A stretch of 64,000 nucleotides of DNA, taken from the NCBI GenBank assembly GCA_958353395.1, contig CATWSG010000002.1:1-64000 (forward strand), given 5' to 3'. Position 1 is the stretch's first letter. Each line of letters starts with the position of its first letter. The notes beneath the pieces are model-generated. The model was not told where the DNA came from. It saw only the letters and a program-made list of their open reading frames with translations, and made no database searches. Of this stretch, positions 38,896 through 47,157 are shown piece by piece. The stretch comes from an uncultured Collinsella sp. GTDB lineage: Bacteria; Actinomycetota; Coriobacteriia; Coriobacteriales; Coriobacteriaceae. A program made the position numbers and the translations under genes.

Positions 38896-39771
38896 ATGGA
38901 CATGACGGATATGACGAGGGCGGCCGTGTCGCGCCGTCACTTTTTGCAGCTGGCTGGCGCCGGCATGCTTGCGCTGACGGGGACCGCGCTTACCGGTTGC
39001 GGCAACTCCACCAGCGGCGAGGACTCCGACAAGGGGTCCAAGCTTGCGGCCATCAAAACGCGTGGCCATCTGAATGCCGGCGTTAAGAAAGACGTTCCCG
39101 GCTACGGCTATTACGACACCGCCAAGGGCCGCTTTGAGGGCATGGAAGTCGATTTGTGCTACCAGATCGCCGCTGCCGTCTTTGGCGTGAGCTACAAGGA
39201 TGCCCGTGCCCAGGAGCTTGTCGAGTTTACCGACGTAACGCCCAAGACGCGCGGCCCGCTGATCGATAACGGCCAGCTCGATGTGGTCGCGGCGACCTAC
39301 ACCATCACCGACGAGCGCAAGAAGAGCTGGGATTTCTCGACGCCGTACCGTACCGACTACGTGGGACTCATGGTCAAGAAGCGTTCGGGCTTTACCTCGA
39401 TTGAGGACCTGGACGGCAAGGTCATTGGTGTGAGCCAGGGTGCTACCACGCAGGGCCTGATCGAGCAGATGATCAAGGACAACGGCTTTAGCTGCGAGCC
39501 CGAGTTTAGGGCCTTTAGCGGCTACCCCATCATCAAGAGCTCGCTCGACGCCGGCAATATCGACGTCTTTGCCATGGACCGCTCCACGCTGGCCGGTTAC
39601 ATGAACGAGACCGTTGAGCTGCTGCAGCCCGAGGTCAAGTTCGGCGAGCAGGGCTACGGCGTGGCGACCAAGAAGGGCTGCGACCTTTCGGCCGTGGTCG
39701 ATCAGGTGATTTGCGATCGCCTGGCCGACGGCTGGCTCGACCAAGAGGTCAAGACCTGGGGTCTTGTATAG
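38896..39771 (+). CDS. amino-acid ABC transporter substrate-binding lipoprotein, Tat-type signal
   Basis: A 291-residue periplasmic-binding-protein type 3 family member. The N-terminus has SRRHFLQ (Arg13-Arg14), matching the Tat motif, followed by a hydrophobic stretch and lipobox LTGC35, so it is probably a Tat-exported lipoprotein. The domain includes GRFEGMEVDLCYQIA and DVTPKTRGPLIDNGQLDVV. Substrate is probably a polar amino acid but cannot be read from sequence. Several starts (38893 GTG, 38896, 38905 ATG) are possible; no clear ribosome site. Confidence 0.9.
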   Translation: MDMTDMTRAAVSRRHFLQLAGAGMLALTGTALTGCGNSTSGEDSDKGSKLAAIKTRGHLNAGVKKDVPGYGYYDTAKGRFEGMEVDLCYQIAAAVFGVSYKDARAQELVEFTDVTPKTRGPLIDNGQLDVVAATYTITDERKKSWDFSTPYRTDYVGLMVKKRSGFTSIEDLDGKVIGVSQGATTQGLIEQMIKDNGFSCEPEFRAFSGYPIIKSSLDAGNIDVFAMDRSTLAGYMNETVELLQPEVKFGEQGYGVATKKGCDLSAVVDQVICDRLADGWLDQEVKTWGLV

Positions 39772-39796
39772 GCGCATCGTCCAAGGAAGGAATCAA

Positions 39797-40543
39797 ATGC
39801 TCGAAGGATTATTTGACGCCGACCGTTGGTCGACGACATTTCAAAATATGGGGCCCTTCTGGGAGGGCTTTGGCGTGACGCTGCAAGTGGTCGTTGCCGG
39901 CCTGCTGTTGTCGCTGGTGCTGGGCACGCTGCTGGGCGTGTTCTCTACCACTCGCTCGCGCGTGCTGCGCGCCATAAGCCGCGTGTACGTGGAGTTTTAC
40001 CAGAACACCCCGTTGCCCGTGCAGGTGCTCTTTATGTACATGGCCGGTCCGCAGTTTTTGCAGGCCATAACCGGTGCCGACCAGCCGGTGCGCATCGCGC
40101 CGTTCGTGCTGGGCTTCTTGGGTGTGGGCCTGTATCACGCGGCCTACATTTCGGAGGTTATCCGCACTGGTATCGAGGCGGTTCCGCGTGGTCAGATGGA
40201 GGCGGCCCAGAGCCAGGGCTTCACCCGTGCCCAGGCGTACTGGTACATCGTGCTGCCCCAGACATTCAAGATCATTCTGCCGCCGCTGTGTAACCAGGCG
40301 CTCAACCTGGTCAAGAATACGTCGGTTCTGGCGCTTGTGGCCGGCGGCGACCTTATGTACCGTTCCGACAACTTTGTGAGTCTGTACGGTTACCTGCAGG
40401 GATACATCGTCTGCTGCCTTATGTACTTCATCATCTGCTTTCCGCTCGCCATGTTGGTGCAGTGGCTCGAGCGCCGCTCCAAGGAGCGTCCGCGCGGCGT
40501 GAGTCTGGCCGAGCTGGGGCTCGACAACGTAGAGGAGGCCTAG
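39797..40543 (+). CDS. amino-acid ABC transporter permease 1
   Basis: A 248-residue HisM/GlnP-family permease: VTLQVVVAGLLLSLVLGTLLG, VEFYQNTPLPVQVLF, and the EAA-loop phrase EAAQSQGFTRAQAYWYIVLPQ. About five transmembrane helices. The ATG at 39797 has AAGGAAGGAATCAA upstream. Expected to pair with the next gene's product. Confidence 0.92.
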   Translation: MLEGLFDADRWSTTFQNMGPFWEGFGVTLQVVVAGLLLSLVLGTLLGVFSTTRSRVLRAISRVYVEFYQNTPLPVQVLFMYMAGPQFLQAITGADQPVRIAPFVLGFLGVGLYHAAYISEVIRTGIEAVPRGQMEAAQSQGFTRAQAYWYIVLPQTFKIILPPLCNQALNLVKNTSVLALVAGGDLMYRSDNFVSLYGYLQGYIVCCLMYFIICFPLAMLVQWLERRSKERPRGVSLAELGLDNVEEA

Positions 40544-40546
40544 CGC

Positions 40547-41185
40547 ATGGAAATCTTCAACGCGACCAACCTGCTCTACATTTGGGGCGGCTTTGTTAAG
40601 ACGATCGAGATCTCGGCGCTGTCGATCTTTTTCTCGCTCATCTTTGGCACGGTGCTGGCGCTCGTTAAAAGCTATGCGCCCCGCCCGTTCCGTATTTTGG
40701 TGAGCGCCTATATCGAGCTGTTCCGCTGCACGCCAAACCTGCTGTGGATCCTGTTTATCTACTTTACGGTGCAGGGTTTGGACATTGTGATTTCGACCAT
40801 CGCCTTTACGCTGTTTACCAGCGCTGTTATGGCCGAGATTGTGCGCGGCGGCCTCAACTCGATTCCGCGCGGCCAGTTTGAGGCGGCGCAGAGCCAGGGC
40901 TTCGGCTTCTTTGCCACCATGCGCTACATCATTCTGCCGCAGACGTTTAAGACGATCATTCCGGCGCTGTTTAGCCAGTGCACGACCGTCATCAAGGACA
41001 GCTCGTATCTTTCGGGCATTAACGTGGCCGAGCTCATGTACACGGCAAATGTCGTGATGGCCCACGCGATCGACCTGTCGCAGGTTCTTATGCTCTACGG
41101 CCTGGTGTTTGCGATGTACTTTGTGCTCAACTTTGGTATCTCGCTGCTGGTTCGCGCATATCAGAGGCGAATGGTGGCAGCGTAG
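40547..41185 (+). CDS. amino-acid ABC transporter permease 2
   Basis: A 212-residue second permease of the same family, with FVKTIEISALSIFFSLI, ELFRCTPNLLWILF and the EAA-loop EAAQSQGFGFFATMRYIILPQ. Starts 3 bp after the first permease stop; ends before a GGGACAG hairpin. Confidence 0.92.
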   Translation: MEIFNATNLLYIWGGFVKTIEISALSIFFSLIFGTVLALVKSYAPRPFRILVSAYIELFRCTPNLLWILFIYFTVQGLDIVISTIAFTLFTSAVMAEIVRGGLNSIPRGQFEAAQSQGFGFFATMRYIILPQTFKTIIPALFSQCTTVIKDSSYLSGINVAELMYTANVVMAHAIDLSQVLMLYGLVFAMYFVLNFGISLLVRAYQRRMVAA

Positions 41186-41186
41186 A

Positions 41187-41217
41187 ATGTGGCAAAGGGA
41201 CAGCCCCTTTGTCACAT
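41187..41217. repeat. inverted repeat with GGGACAG core
   Basis: ATGTGGCAAAGGG (41187-41199) pairs with CCCTTTGTCACAT (41205-41217), one mismatch, around ACAGC. It lies between permease 2 and the cytidylate-kinase-like gene. Confidence 0.6.
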
Positions 41218-41233
41218 AGAGAAAGGAATCGCG

Positions 41234-41857
41234 ATGAGCGATCTGGAGAATAAGAAGAATCCTGTGGTCATTACCATCGCGCGCGACTTTGGCGCCGAGG
41301 GCCACGAGATTGGCCGCATGCTTGCCGACGAGTTGGGGATTCCGCTGTACGATAACGAGCTGCTGGTACGTGCGTCGCTGCGCGCGGGCGAGTCGCTCGA
41401 CAAGATGGCCGCCTACGACGAGCGTCTGGCCGTGGAGAACATGGCGTTTCTGCCCGACCGCTACGATGCGCGTTCGTACTCGGACAAGTTGTTCCAAAAG
41501 ATGAGCCAGGTGATTTTGGATCTGGGTGAGACCGAGAGCTGCATTATCGAAGGCCGCCTGTCCGATTATCTGCTGCGCAACAACCCCAACCACATTGCCG
41601 TGCTGGTGACCGCACCCTTTGAGGACCGCGTCGAGATCGTGCGCAAGAAGCGTGGCCTTAACAAAAAGAAGGGTGCCAAGCTGGTCAAACAGCAGCAGAA
41701 GGCGCGCGAGGCGTTCTATAAGCGCTACAGTGCCGGAAAGTGGAAGATGACGAGCGGTAAAGACATCGTCGTCAACCGCGCCAAGCTGGGCCGCGAGGGC
41801 TGCAAAGACGTTATCGCCGCTGCCTACCGCTACAAAGTGGCCCAGCTCGAAGGCTAA
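41234..41857 (+). CDS. cytidylate kinase-like family protein
   Basis: A 207-residue protein of the cytidylate_kin2-type P-loop family: VITIARDFGAEGHEIGRMLADELGIPLYDNELL replaces the classical Walker A with GAEGHEIG, and CIIEGRLSDYLL follows. The C-terminal half is basic (KKRGLNKKKGAKLVK). True substrate is not known. The ATG at 41234 follows AGAAAGGAATCGCG; upstream frame (41189) overlaps a repeat. Confidence 0.85.
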   Translation: MSDLENKKNPVVITIARDFGAEGHEIGRMLADELGIPLYDNELLVRASLRAGESLDKMAAYDERLAVENMAFLPDRYDARSYSDKLFQKMSQVILDLGETESCIIEGRLSDYLLRNNPNHIAVLVTAPFEDRVEIVRKKRGLNKKKGAKLVKQQQKAREAFYKRYSAGKWKMTSGKDIVVNRAKLGREGCKDVIAAAYRYKVAQLEG

Positions 41858-41865
41858 CCGACCAA

Positions 41866-41916
41866 AACCATCACAAAGGTGCCTGTCCCCATCGTGGTGG
41901 TTGGGTGGTCGGCATA
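41866..41916 (+). repeat. CCTGTCCCC-type spacer repeat
   Basis: CACAAAGGTGCCTGTCCCC (41872-41890) continues ATCGTGGTGGTTGG. Its CACAAAGGTGCC is also found, on the opposite strand, at about 9784-9795, just outside the pilin terminator. Confidence 0.55.
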
Positions 41917-41919
41917 GAA

Positions 41920-41955
41920 AAAGTCCCCGCCGGGCGTGTGCTCGACGGGGACTTT
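41920..41955. terminator. bidirectional terminator
   Basis: AAAGTCCCCG (41920-41929) pairs with CGGGGACTTT (41946-41955), A-rich before and T-rich after, between convergent genes. Confidence 0.85.
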
Positions 41956-41983
41956 GCCGTTTGGTGGCTAGCGCTGTAGGTGA

Positions 41984-43393
41984 TTACTCGCCCAGCAGGC
42001 TCTTGGTGATGGAAGCAGCGGCCTTCTTGCCGGCGCCCATCGCCAGAATGACCGTTGCGGCACCGGTGACGATGTCGCCGCCGGCCCAGATACGGGGATC
42101 GGTGGTCTGGCCGGTCTCCTCGTCGGCGACGATGTAGCCCCACTTGTTGAGCTCCATCTTGCCGCCGATCTTCTTTGCGAAGGGGTTGGCGTTGGTGCCG
42201 ATAGCCGAGATCGCGACGTCGCAGGGGATCTCCTCGATGGCGCCCTCGATGGGCACCGGACGACGGCGGCCGGACTCGTCGGGCTCGCCGAGCTCCATCT
42301 TCTGGACCTTGACGGCACACACGGAGCCGTCCTCGCCAGCGACAAACTCGAGCGGGGAGACGAGCGGCAGAACCTCGACGCCCTCGGCCTTGGCATGGTG
42401 CAGCTCGGCGCGACGGCAGGGCATCTCGTCCTCGGTACGACGGTAGGCGATGATGGCGTGCTCGGCGCCCAGGCGCTTGGCGGTACGGACGGCGTCCATA
42501 GCCACGTTGCCGCCACCAAAGACGACGACGTTCTTGCCGTGCTTGGTGGGGGTGTCGTACTCGGGGAACTTGTTGGCCTTCATCAGGTTCACGCGGGTGA
42601 GGTATTCGTTAGCGAAGAAGACGTTGGGCAGGTTCTCGCCGGGGACGTTGAGGAACTTGGGTAGGCCAGCGCCGGTCGCCACGTAGATGGCGTCGAAGCC
42701 CTGCTCGAACAGCTCCTCGGCCGTGGCCATGTTGCCCACGACGGAGTTGTACTCAAACTTGACGCCCATGTCCTCCAGGCCGTCAATCTCGCGCTTGACG
42801 ACTGCCTTGGGCAGACGGAACTCGGGGATGCCGTAGACCAGCACGCCGCCGCCGGTGAAGAAGGCCTCAAAGACGGTGACGTCAAAGCCGTTGCGGGCGA
42901 GCTCGCCGGCGCAGGTGATGCCGGACGGGCCAGAGCCGACGACGGCGACCTTCTTGCCGTTCTTGGGGGCCATCTTGGGCGTGGAGGCGAGCTCGGGGCG
43001 GTCACCCAGGAAGCGCTCGAGCTGGCCGATGGCCACGGGCTCGGACTTCTTACCACGGATGCACTTGCCCTCGCACTGGTTCTCCTGCGGGCAGACGCGG
43101 CCGCAGATAGCGGGAAGCATGGAGTCCTCGCGGATGGTATCGAGGGCGCCGCCGAAGTCCTTCGCGCGGATCTGCTCGATAAAGCGGGGGATGTTGATGT
43201 TGACGGGGCAGCCCTCAACACAGAACGGCTTCTTGCAGTTGAGGCAGCGCTCGGCCTCGGCCAGCGCCATCTCCTCGGTGAAGCCCTTGTCGACGGGGCG
43301 GAAGTCGCAGGCGCGCTCGGCAGCCGGCTCCTCATTATCGGGGGTGCGGGGCGACTTCATATCGGCAACGAAACGACCGTTAACTAGTGGCAT
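41984..43393 (-). CDS. NfnB/GltD-like NADPH-binding flavoprotein (469 aa)
   Basis: A GltD-family protein. The N-terminal Fe-S region has CLNCKKPFCVEGCPV and CGRVCPQENQCEGKC. It is followed by a FAD motif VVGSGPSGITCAGELA and an NADPH motif VFGGGNVAMDAVRTAKR. In anaerobes this family with the adjacent gene forms the electron-bifurcating NADH-dependent reduced ferredoxin:NADP+ oxidoreductase (NfnAB). Annotation as glutamate synthase small subunit is the alternative, but no large subunit (GltB) is here and the NfnA partner overlaps by 10 bp, which supports Nfn. Confidence 0.88.
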   Translation of the reverse strand: MPLVNGRFVADMKSPRTPDNEEPAAERACDFRPVDKGFTEEMALAEAERCLNCKKPFCVEGCPVNINIPRFIEQIRAKDFGGALDTIREDSMLPAICGRVCPQENQCEGKCIRGKKSEPVAIGQLERFLGDRPELASTPKMAPKNGKKVAVVGSGPSGITCAGELARNGFDVTVFEAFFTGGGVLVYGIPEFRLPKAVVKREIDGLEDMGVKFEYNSVVGNMATAEELFEQGFDAIYVATGAGLPKFLNVPGENLPNVFFANEYLTRVNLMKANKFPEYDTPTKHGKNVVVFGGGNVAMDAVRTAKRLGAEHAIIAYRRTEDEMPCRRAELHHAKAEGVEVLPLVSPLEFVAGEDGSVCAVKVQKMELGEPDESGRRRPVPIEGAIEEIPCDVAISAIGTNANPFAKKIGGKMELNKWGYIVADEETGQTTDPRIWAGGDIVTGAATVILAMGAGKKAAASITKSLLGE

Positions 43394-44223
43394 GCGCAGC
43401 TCTTTTCCTCATAGGCCTTGAGGGACTCGCCCTCTTCGGAACGATAAGCGGCCTGGCGGGCACGAAGGTCATCCCAGTCGACCAGGGTGGCATCGAAGTC
43501 GGGGCCGTCGACGCAAGCGAACTTGGTCACGCCGCCCACCTCGACGCGGCAGCAGCCGCACATGCCGGTGCCGTCAACCATGATGGGGTTGAGCGACGCG
43601 GTGATGGGGGTGTCGTACTTCTGGGCGGTGAGGGTCGAGAACTTCATCATCGGAACGGGGCCGACGCAGAAGACCTGGCTCACGGCCTTGTCCTGCAGCA
43701 GGCGCTCTAGCGGAGCGGTGACAACGCCCTGCTCGCCGTAGGAGCCGTCGTCAGTGGTGATGTGGATGTGGTCCTCGTCGAGGAGCTCGCGGAACTGGTC
43801 CTCCATGAGCAGGAGGTCCTTGGTGCGGGCGCCCATGATGGCGTGCACCTCGTGGCCGGTTTCGACCAGGTGCTTGGCGACCGGGAAGGCAATTGCCAGG
43901 CCGACGCCGCCGCCAATGACGGCGCAGGGGCCCTCGGCCATCTCGGTGGGAACGCCCAGCGGGCCCACGACGTCGCGCAGCGACTCGCCGGCCTCGTAGG
44001 TGGAAAGCATCTCGGTGGTCTTGCCGATCACCATGAAGATGAACTCGACCCAGCCCTCGTCACCGTTCCAGCCAGCTAGGGTAAACGGGACGCGTTCGCC
44101 CGTCTCGTTGGCGCGAACCATGAGGAACTGTCCAGCGTGCGCATGCTTGGCGATTGCGGGCGCCTCGATGCGGAACTTGAACACCTTCTCCGAGAACTGC
44201 GTCTTCTCCAGGATCTTATACAT
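43384..44223 (-). CDS. NfnA-like FAD/[2Fe-2S] subunit (279 aa)
   Basis: A dihydroorotate dehydrogenase electron-transfer-subunit (PyrK/SudB/NfnA) family protein: HAGQFLMVRANETGERVPFTL (FAD domain), AVIGGGVGLAIAFPVAKHL (NAD site), and GTGMCGCCRVEVGG plus CVDGP supplying the [2Fe-2S] cysteines. Encoded before and overlapping nfnB. RBS AGAGAGGGGTTCT. On its strand a TATAAT box lies at 44329-44334, ~106 bp upstream. Confidence 0.9.
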   Translation of the reverse strand: MYKILEKTQFSEKVFKFRIEAPAIAKHAHAGQFLMVRANETGERVPFTLAGWNGDEGWVEFIFMVIGKTTEMLSTYEAGESLRDVVGPLGVPTEMAEGPCAVIGGGVGLAIAFPVAKHLVETGHEVHAIMGARTKDLLLMEDQFRELLDEDHIHITTDDGSYGEQGVVTAPLERLLQDKAVSQVFCVGPVPMMKFSTLTAQKYDTPITASLNPIMVDGTGMCGCCRVEVGGVTKFACVDGPDFDATLVDWDDLRARQAAYRSEEGESLKAYEEKSCACH

Positions 44224-44328
44224 AGAACCCCTCTCTTGTTAGGGCTGCCGAACCGTGCCTCCACGGAAATGGACGGTAGCCCGAATAAAACCGTACGCGC
44301 ACAGGCGTTGTGCAGACATACGGTGCAA

Positions 44329-44334
44329 ATTATA
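44329..44334 (-). promoter_or_regulatory. -10 box for nfnAB
   Basis: Minus-strand TATAAT at 44334-44329. No convincing -35 box at 17 bp. The 100-nt leader between it and the NfnA-like gene has no element I recognise. Confidence 0.4.
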
Positions 44335-44413
44335 CCCTCATGGACATGTCGCTTACGTGTATCTTCGGCGGTTGGGAGCAGGGTTTATCCACTTTGGCCT
44401 ACTAAAGGGGGAG

Positions 44414-44585
44414 AGGTTTATTTTGGTCGGTTTTATCAGGTAAAACGGCAAATGGGGCCGGCCTCGGGTTGTGATGAGGCCGGCCCCATTTGGGGTGCTA
44501 TGTGTGTATGGCAGTGCGGGGTTTATTGCGATGCGGCCACCGCGGCGTTTTCGCAGATAAAACCGACCAAAATAAACCTGTCCCT
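44414..44585. repeat. 24-bp inverted repeat pair enclosing a terminator (GGGACAGG family)
   Basis: Arm AGGTTTATTTTGGTCGGTTT.. (44414-44437) is the exact reverse complement of 44556-44579; the right arm runs on into CCTGTCCCT (44577-44585). Between them sits a perfect 16-bp hairpin. The same phrase occurs alone at 33433-33463. Confidence 0.85.
44450..44491. terminator. hairpin inside the repeat pair, likely pth terminator
   Basis: AAATGGGGCCGGCCTC (44450-44465) pairs exactly with 44476-44491 around GGGTTGTGAT. Flanking A/T bases would allow termination on both strands; it lies downstream of pth on the minus strand. Confidence 0.7.
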
Positions 44586-44597
44586 AAATAGTAGGTT

Positions 44598-45227
44598 TTA
44601 GTGCTTGCCGTTGGCGGAGGCGGCACCGTTGACGTGGTCGCGGGCATAGATCACGCCGTGGACGATTGCCAGGCCGGCGGCGTCGGCGGCGCGAGCGCAG
44701 GTGTCCTGGAAGTCCTCGGCCTCGCGGGCGCGCAGCTGCTTGAGCACGTAGTCGGCGACAGCCATCTTGCCGGGAGGGTTGCCGATGCCGGTGCGGATGC
44801 GGCTGAAGTCGCGACTGCCCATCTTGTCGATGATGGAGCGCAGGCCGTTGTGACCGGCGTGGCCACCGCCCACCTTAACACGTACGTCGCCGGCGGGAAT
44901 GTCGAGCTCGTCGTGGATCACGAGCAGCTCCTCGACCTTGATCTTGTACTCGCGGCAGAGCTTGGAGATGGGGCCACCCGAGGTATTCATATACGACTGC
45001 GGCTTGACCAGCACGATCTGGCGCTTGCCGCCCTCTTCTTCGGCATCGTTGATATTGATGAGCGCGACCTCGGCGCCGGCCTGGTTTTTCCAGTACGCGA
45101 CGCCGGCCTGACGGGCCAGCTCGTCGATCGCCTTAAAGCCGGCGTTGTGGCGGGTCTCGGCATACTCATCGCCAGGGTTGCCAAGTCCGGCAACCATGCG
45201 AATCTTAAGCGGCTGTGCAGCTGCCAT
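44598..45227 (-). CDS. pth: peptidyl-tRNA hydrolase
   Basis: A 209-residue Pth that recycles tRNA from aborted peptidyl-tRNA. MVAGLGNPGDEYAETRHNAGF (catalytic His), LVKPQSYMN, IHDELD and GGGHAGHNGLRSI are visible. The ATG at 45227 has AAAGGA at six bases, better than 45233. In many bacteria pth follows glmU-prs; here an island separates it from prs. Confidence 0.97.
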   Translation of the reverse strand: MAAAQPLKIRMVAGLGNPGDEYAETRHNAGFKAIDELARQAGVAYWKNQAGAEVALININDAEEEGGKRQIVLVKPQSYMNTSGGPISKLCREYKIKVEELLVIHDELDIPAGDVRVKVGGGHAGHNGLRSIIDKMGSRDFSRIRTGIGNPPGKMAVADYVLKQLRAREAEDFQDTCARAADAAGLAIVHGVIYARDHVNGAASANGKH

Positions 45228-45341
45228 GTTCATCCTTTCGTTGATTTGTCGCCTGCTATGGTGAGCGACCCTGTTGCCGCTGTCAAATGGAGGGCAATTG
45301 AGGTTGTTTGGGGGCGTTTGGACAGCCGTCGAAATCCAAGG

Positions 45342-45545
45342 TGGACAGTTAGTTCAGATACGTATAAGTTCCGAGGACTCGAAGTGCTCAATTCAATACT
45401 GAAACGTTGTTTTGGAGCTTTAGTTAGTCCATATGGCGCTGTTTTGAAGTCTATCCTGCCTTCAAATAGGGCGAATGGTATAGAGATAACTGCAAAACAG
45501 CCTAATTCAATGTGTCCATTTATACGTATTTGAACTAACTGTCCA
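45342..45545. mobile_element. MITE-like element A (204 bp, 26-bp terminal inverted repeats)
   Basis: Left end TGGACAGTTAGTTCAGATAC.. (45342-45367) and right end (45520-45545) are reverse complements with one mismatch in 26. Each arm contains ATACGTAT. The interior is more AT-rich than the flanks and has no convincing gene. No clear target duplication. A second copy of the ends bounds 46870-47071. Confidence 0.65.
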
Positions 45546-45578
45546 GCCCTGTTTGACGGCGCACGGGTGATTCGCCGT

Positions 45579-46706
45579 TTAGACCGGTGCAAGGCCGATT
45601 CCGGCCCGCAGAGCGTTGAGCCAAGCGGCCTGACGCTTGCGATGGCCCTTGATACGGTATCGGAATCGGACTCCCGCGAGTCGATGCATCGTTTGGGCGA
45701 AGGCTTCGAGTGCAACAAGGTCTTTCATTTGGTCGCGATTGATAACCAGGACGTGGATGCCCATTGCCTTGAGGCCATTATTTCGATTGCCATCGTGGAT
45801 GCGAGCGTTTTGAAGCTCATGCCCAATTCCGTTGTATTCGTTGTCGACTCCGGCTGCCGGGCAATATAGGTCGCAGATGGCATAGGGGATGCCCGAGGAC
45901 ATGTTGACCGCAAGAGTGTCGAAGTCGATTCGATAGTTGAGTAGCGGGCCTCCCATGGGCAGACTGCAACATCCGAATCCTCCAAAGCGCATGGGCGCTC
46001 CGAGAACGGCAAACATTAGGGATTCGGCTGGGGATGCAGATCCGGGTCGGGCAAGTTTGACTGCCGTGCGAAACGATGTGTATGAGCTACTTTTGGCAAG
46101 CTGTGCAACAGCCTCGAGATCTTCGATGGTCGTGGTGGGCTCGCATTTGTAGTGTGCCTGTTCGTAGCGGGTTTCGTTCTGCTGTTCGGTCGCCGACTGG
46201 TCGCCCCGGCAATCGAGGTCGTCCATCGCTTCGTAGTCATCGCCCTCGGGCCAGATGCCGTCATAGGCAATGGGGTATGTTGCCCCGGGAGGAAGGGAGT
46301 AGGTTCCGAGCAGTTCCATGAGAAGCATCAGGGTTTTGGCGACTGATTCATTTTTGGAACAAAGCATGGCTGTCATGGCGGGAGACGTTGCGTAGATGTC
46401 GGCCTCGACGTGCATAATTGCACCTTCAGGAAGAGGAGCGGAGAGAATATGCTGAAGAAGTCGCCTGTCGCGGCGTCTGTTGTCTTCGTTTGAAACGAGA
46501 AGATCGAGCAGTTCGGAATCATCTTCATTCCAGGCGTCGAGTATCGAAAGTGCACCAAAGTCTATCGCGTCATTGTTGGGAATACAGCTAGCCAAGGCAT
46601 GTGCTTGCTGTTCGCTATCAACGAAGTCCCAGGGTAGGGCAGAGTACGCCCGTCGTGCGCGACGAATTGCGCGGAGGGCGGAGAGATGTGAAATCACGGT
46701 CGTCAT
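45579..46706 (-). CDS. unknown protein with DUF559/Vsr-like endonuclease motif
   Basis: A 375-residue protein. The N-terminus is VISHLSALRAIRRARR, which resembles a pattern I associate with AbiEi-like and endonuclease-like coriobacterial proteins. The C-terminal ~100 residues read DLYCPAAGVDNEYNGIGHEL, then R..D..NNGLKAMGIHVLVINRDQ. This resembles the PD-(D/E)XK fold of DUF559/Vsr relatives (D, E-Y-x-G-x-x-H, R, N-x-L). There is no ribosome site before the ATG at 46706, so the start or translation mode is uncertain. It is flanked by MITE-like elements A and B and interrupts prs-pth. Function unknown; nuclease activity is inference. Confidence 0.7.
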   Translation of the reverse strand: MTTVISHLSALRAIRRARRAYSALPWDFVDSEQQAHALASCIPNNDAIDFGALSILDAWNEDDSELLDLLVSNEDNRRRDRRLLQHILSAPLPEGAIMHVEADIYATSPAMTAMLCSKNESVAKTLMLLMELLGTYSLPPGATYPIAYDGIWPEGDDYEAMDDLDCRGDQSATEQQNETRYEQAHYKCEPTTTIEDLEAVAQLAKSSSYTSFRTAVKLARPGSASPAESLMFAVLGAPMRFGGFGCCSLPMGGPLLNYRIDFDTLAVNMSSGIPYAICDLYCPAAGVDNEYNGIGHELQNARIHDGNRNNGLKAMGIHVLVINRDQMKDLVALEAFAQTMHRLAGVRFRYRIKGHRKRQAAWLNALRAGIGLAPV

Positions 46707-46869
46707 AGCTATAACGTACTAAGTTGGCGGCAGAATGCGACCGCCATACCGTTCTTTTCGCTCAGCGGGGCGCTGCGCGCCATGAACGGCTGGGTGTTAT
46801 GAATTCGGTGGAATCGGTTGAGGGGATTGCAGGAAATTGAGCTCTGCCGCGAAGGTTGACGATAGCTGC
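46707..46869. other. spacer upstream of the endonuclease-like gene
   Basis: No gene or repeat recognised. The minus-strand promoter of the endonuclease-like gene should lie here; TTATAG occurs immediately before its ATG, too close to be a normal -10 box unless the start codon is further downstream. Confidence 0.35.
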
Positions 46870-47071
46870 TGGACAGTTAGTTCAGATACGTATAAGGCAG
46901 CGGCGTTCGAGGCGTTTCTAAGGGCCTTTGAGGGCGATTTGAGGATAAATATGCAGCGGTTGTACTCGAAAACGATGAGCTTTGGACGGCATGGCATGCG
47001 CCGGGGAGGTCAGAAGGCTCCGAACGGTCCTTTGGAGCTTTAGAAAAATACGTATCTGAACTAATTGTCCA
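46870..47071. mobile_element. MITE-like element B (202 bp)
   Basis: The left end (46870-46895) is identical over 26 bp to the left end of element A. The right end (47048-47071) matches its reverse complement with one mismatch in 24. The phrase TTTGGAGCTTTAG occurs in both elements; the rest of the interior differs. No convincing coding frame. Confidence 0.65.
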
Positions 47072-47094
47072 GGGCGGGTTGACGAGGGATAGAA

Positions 47095-47124
47095 AAAGGG
47101 TCGGAAGCGAGCTTCCGACCCTTT
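47095..47124 (-). terminator. prs terminator
   Basis: AAAGGGTCGGAAGC (47095-47108) pairs exactly with 47111-47124; on the minus strand TTTTTC follows. Confidence 0.85.
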
Positions 47125-47157
47125 AAAAGCATCAAAGATGATGCGATGCGCGTTGGA

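Noticed and set aside
41984..43393. Glutamate synthase small subunit (gltD)
   Set aside because: Family is right, but no gltB is present and the overlapping partner is NfnA-like; NfnB is the better reading.
45230..45718. 162-aa minus-strand open frame across MITE-like element A
   Set aside because: The frame runs through the inverted repeats and shares only repeat-derived residues with the frame in element B.
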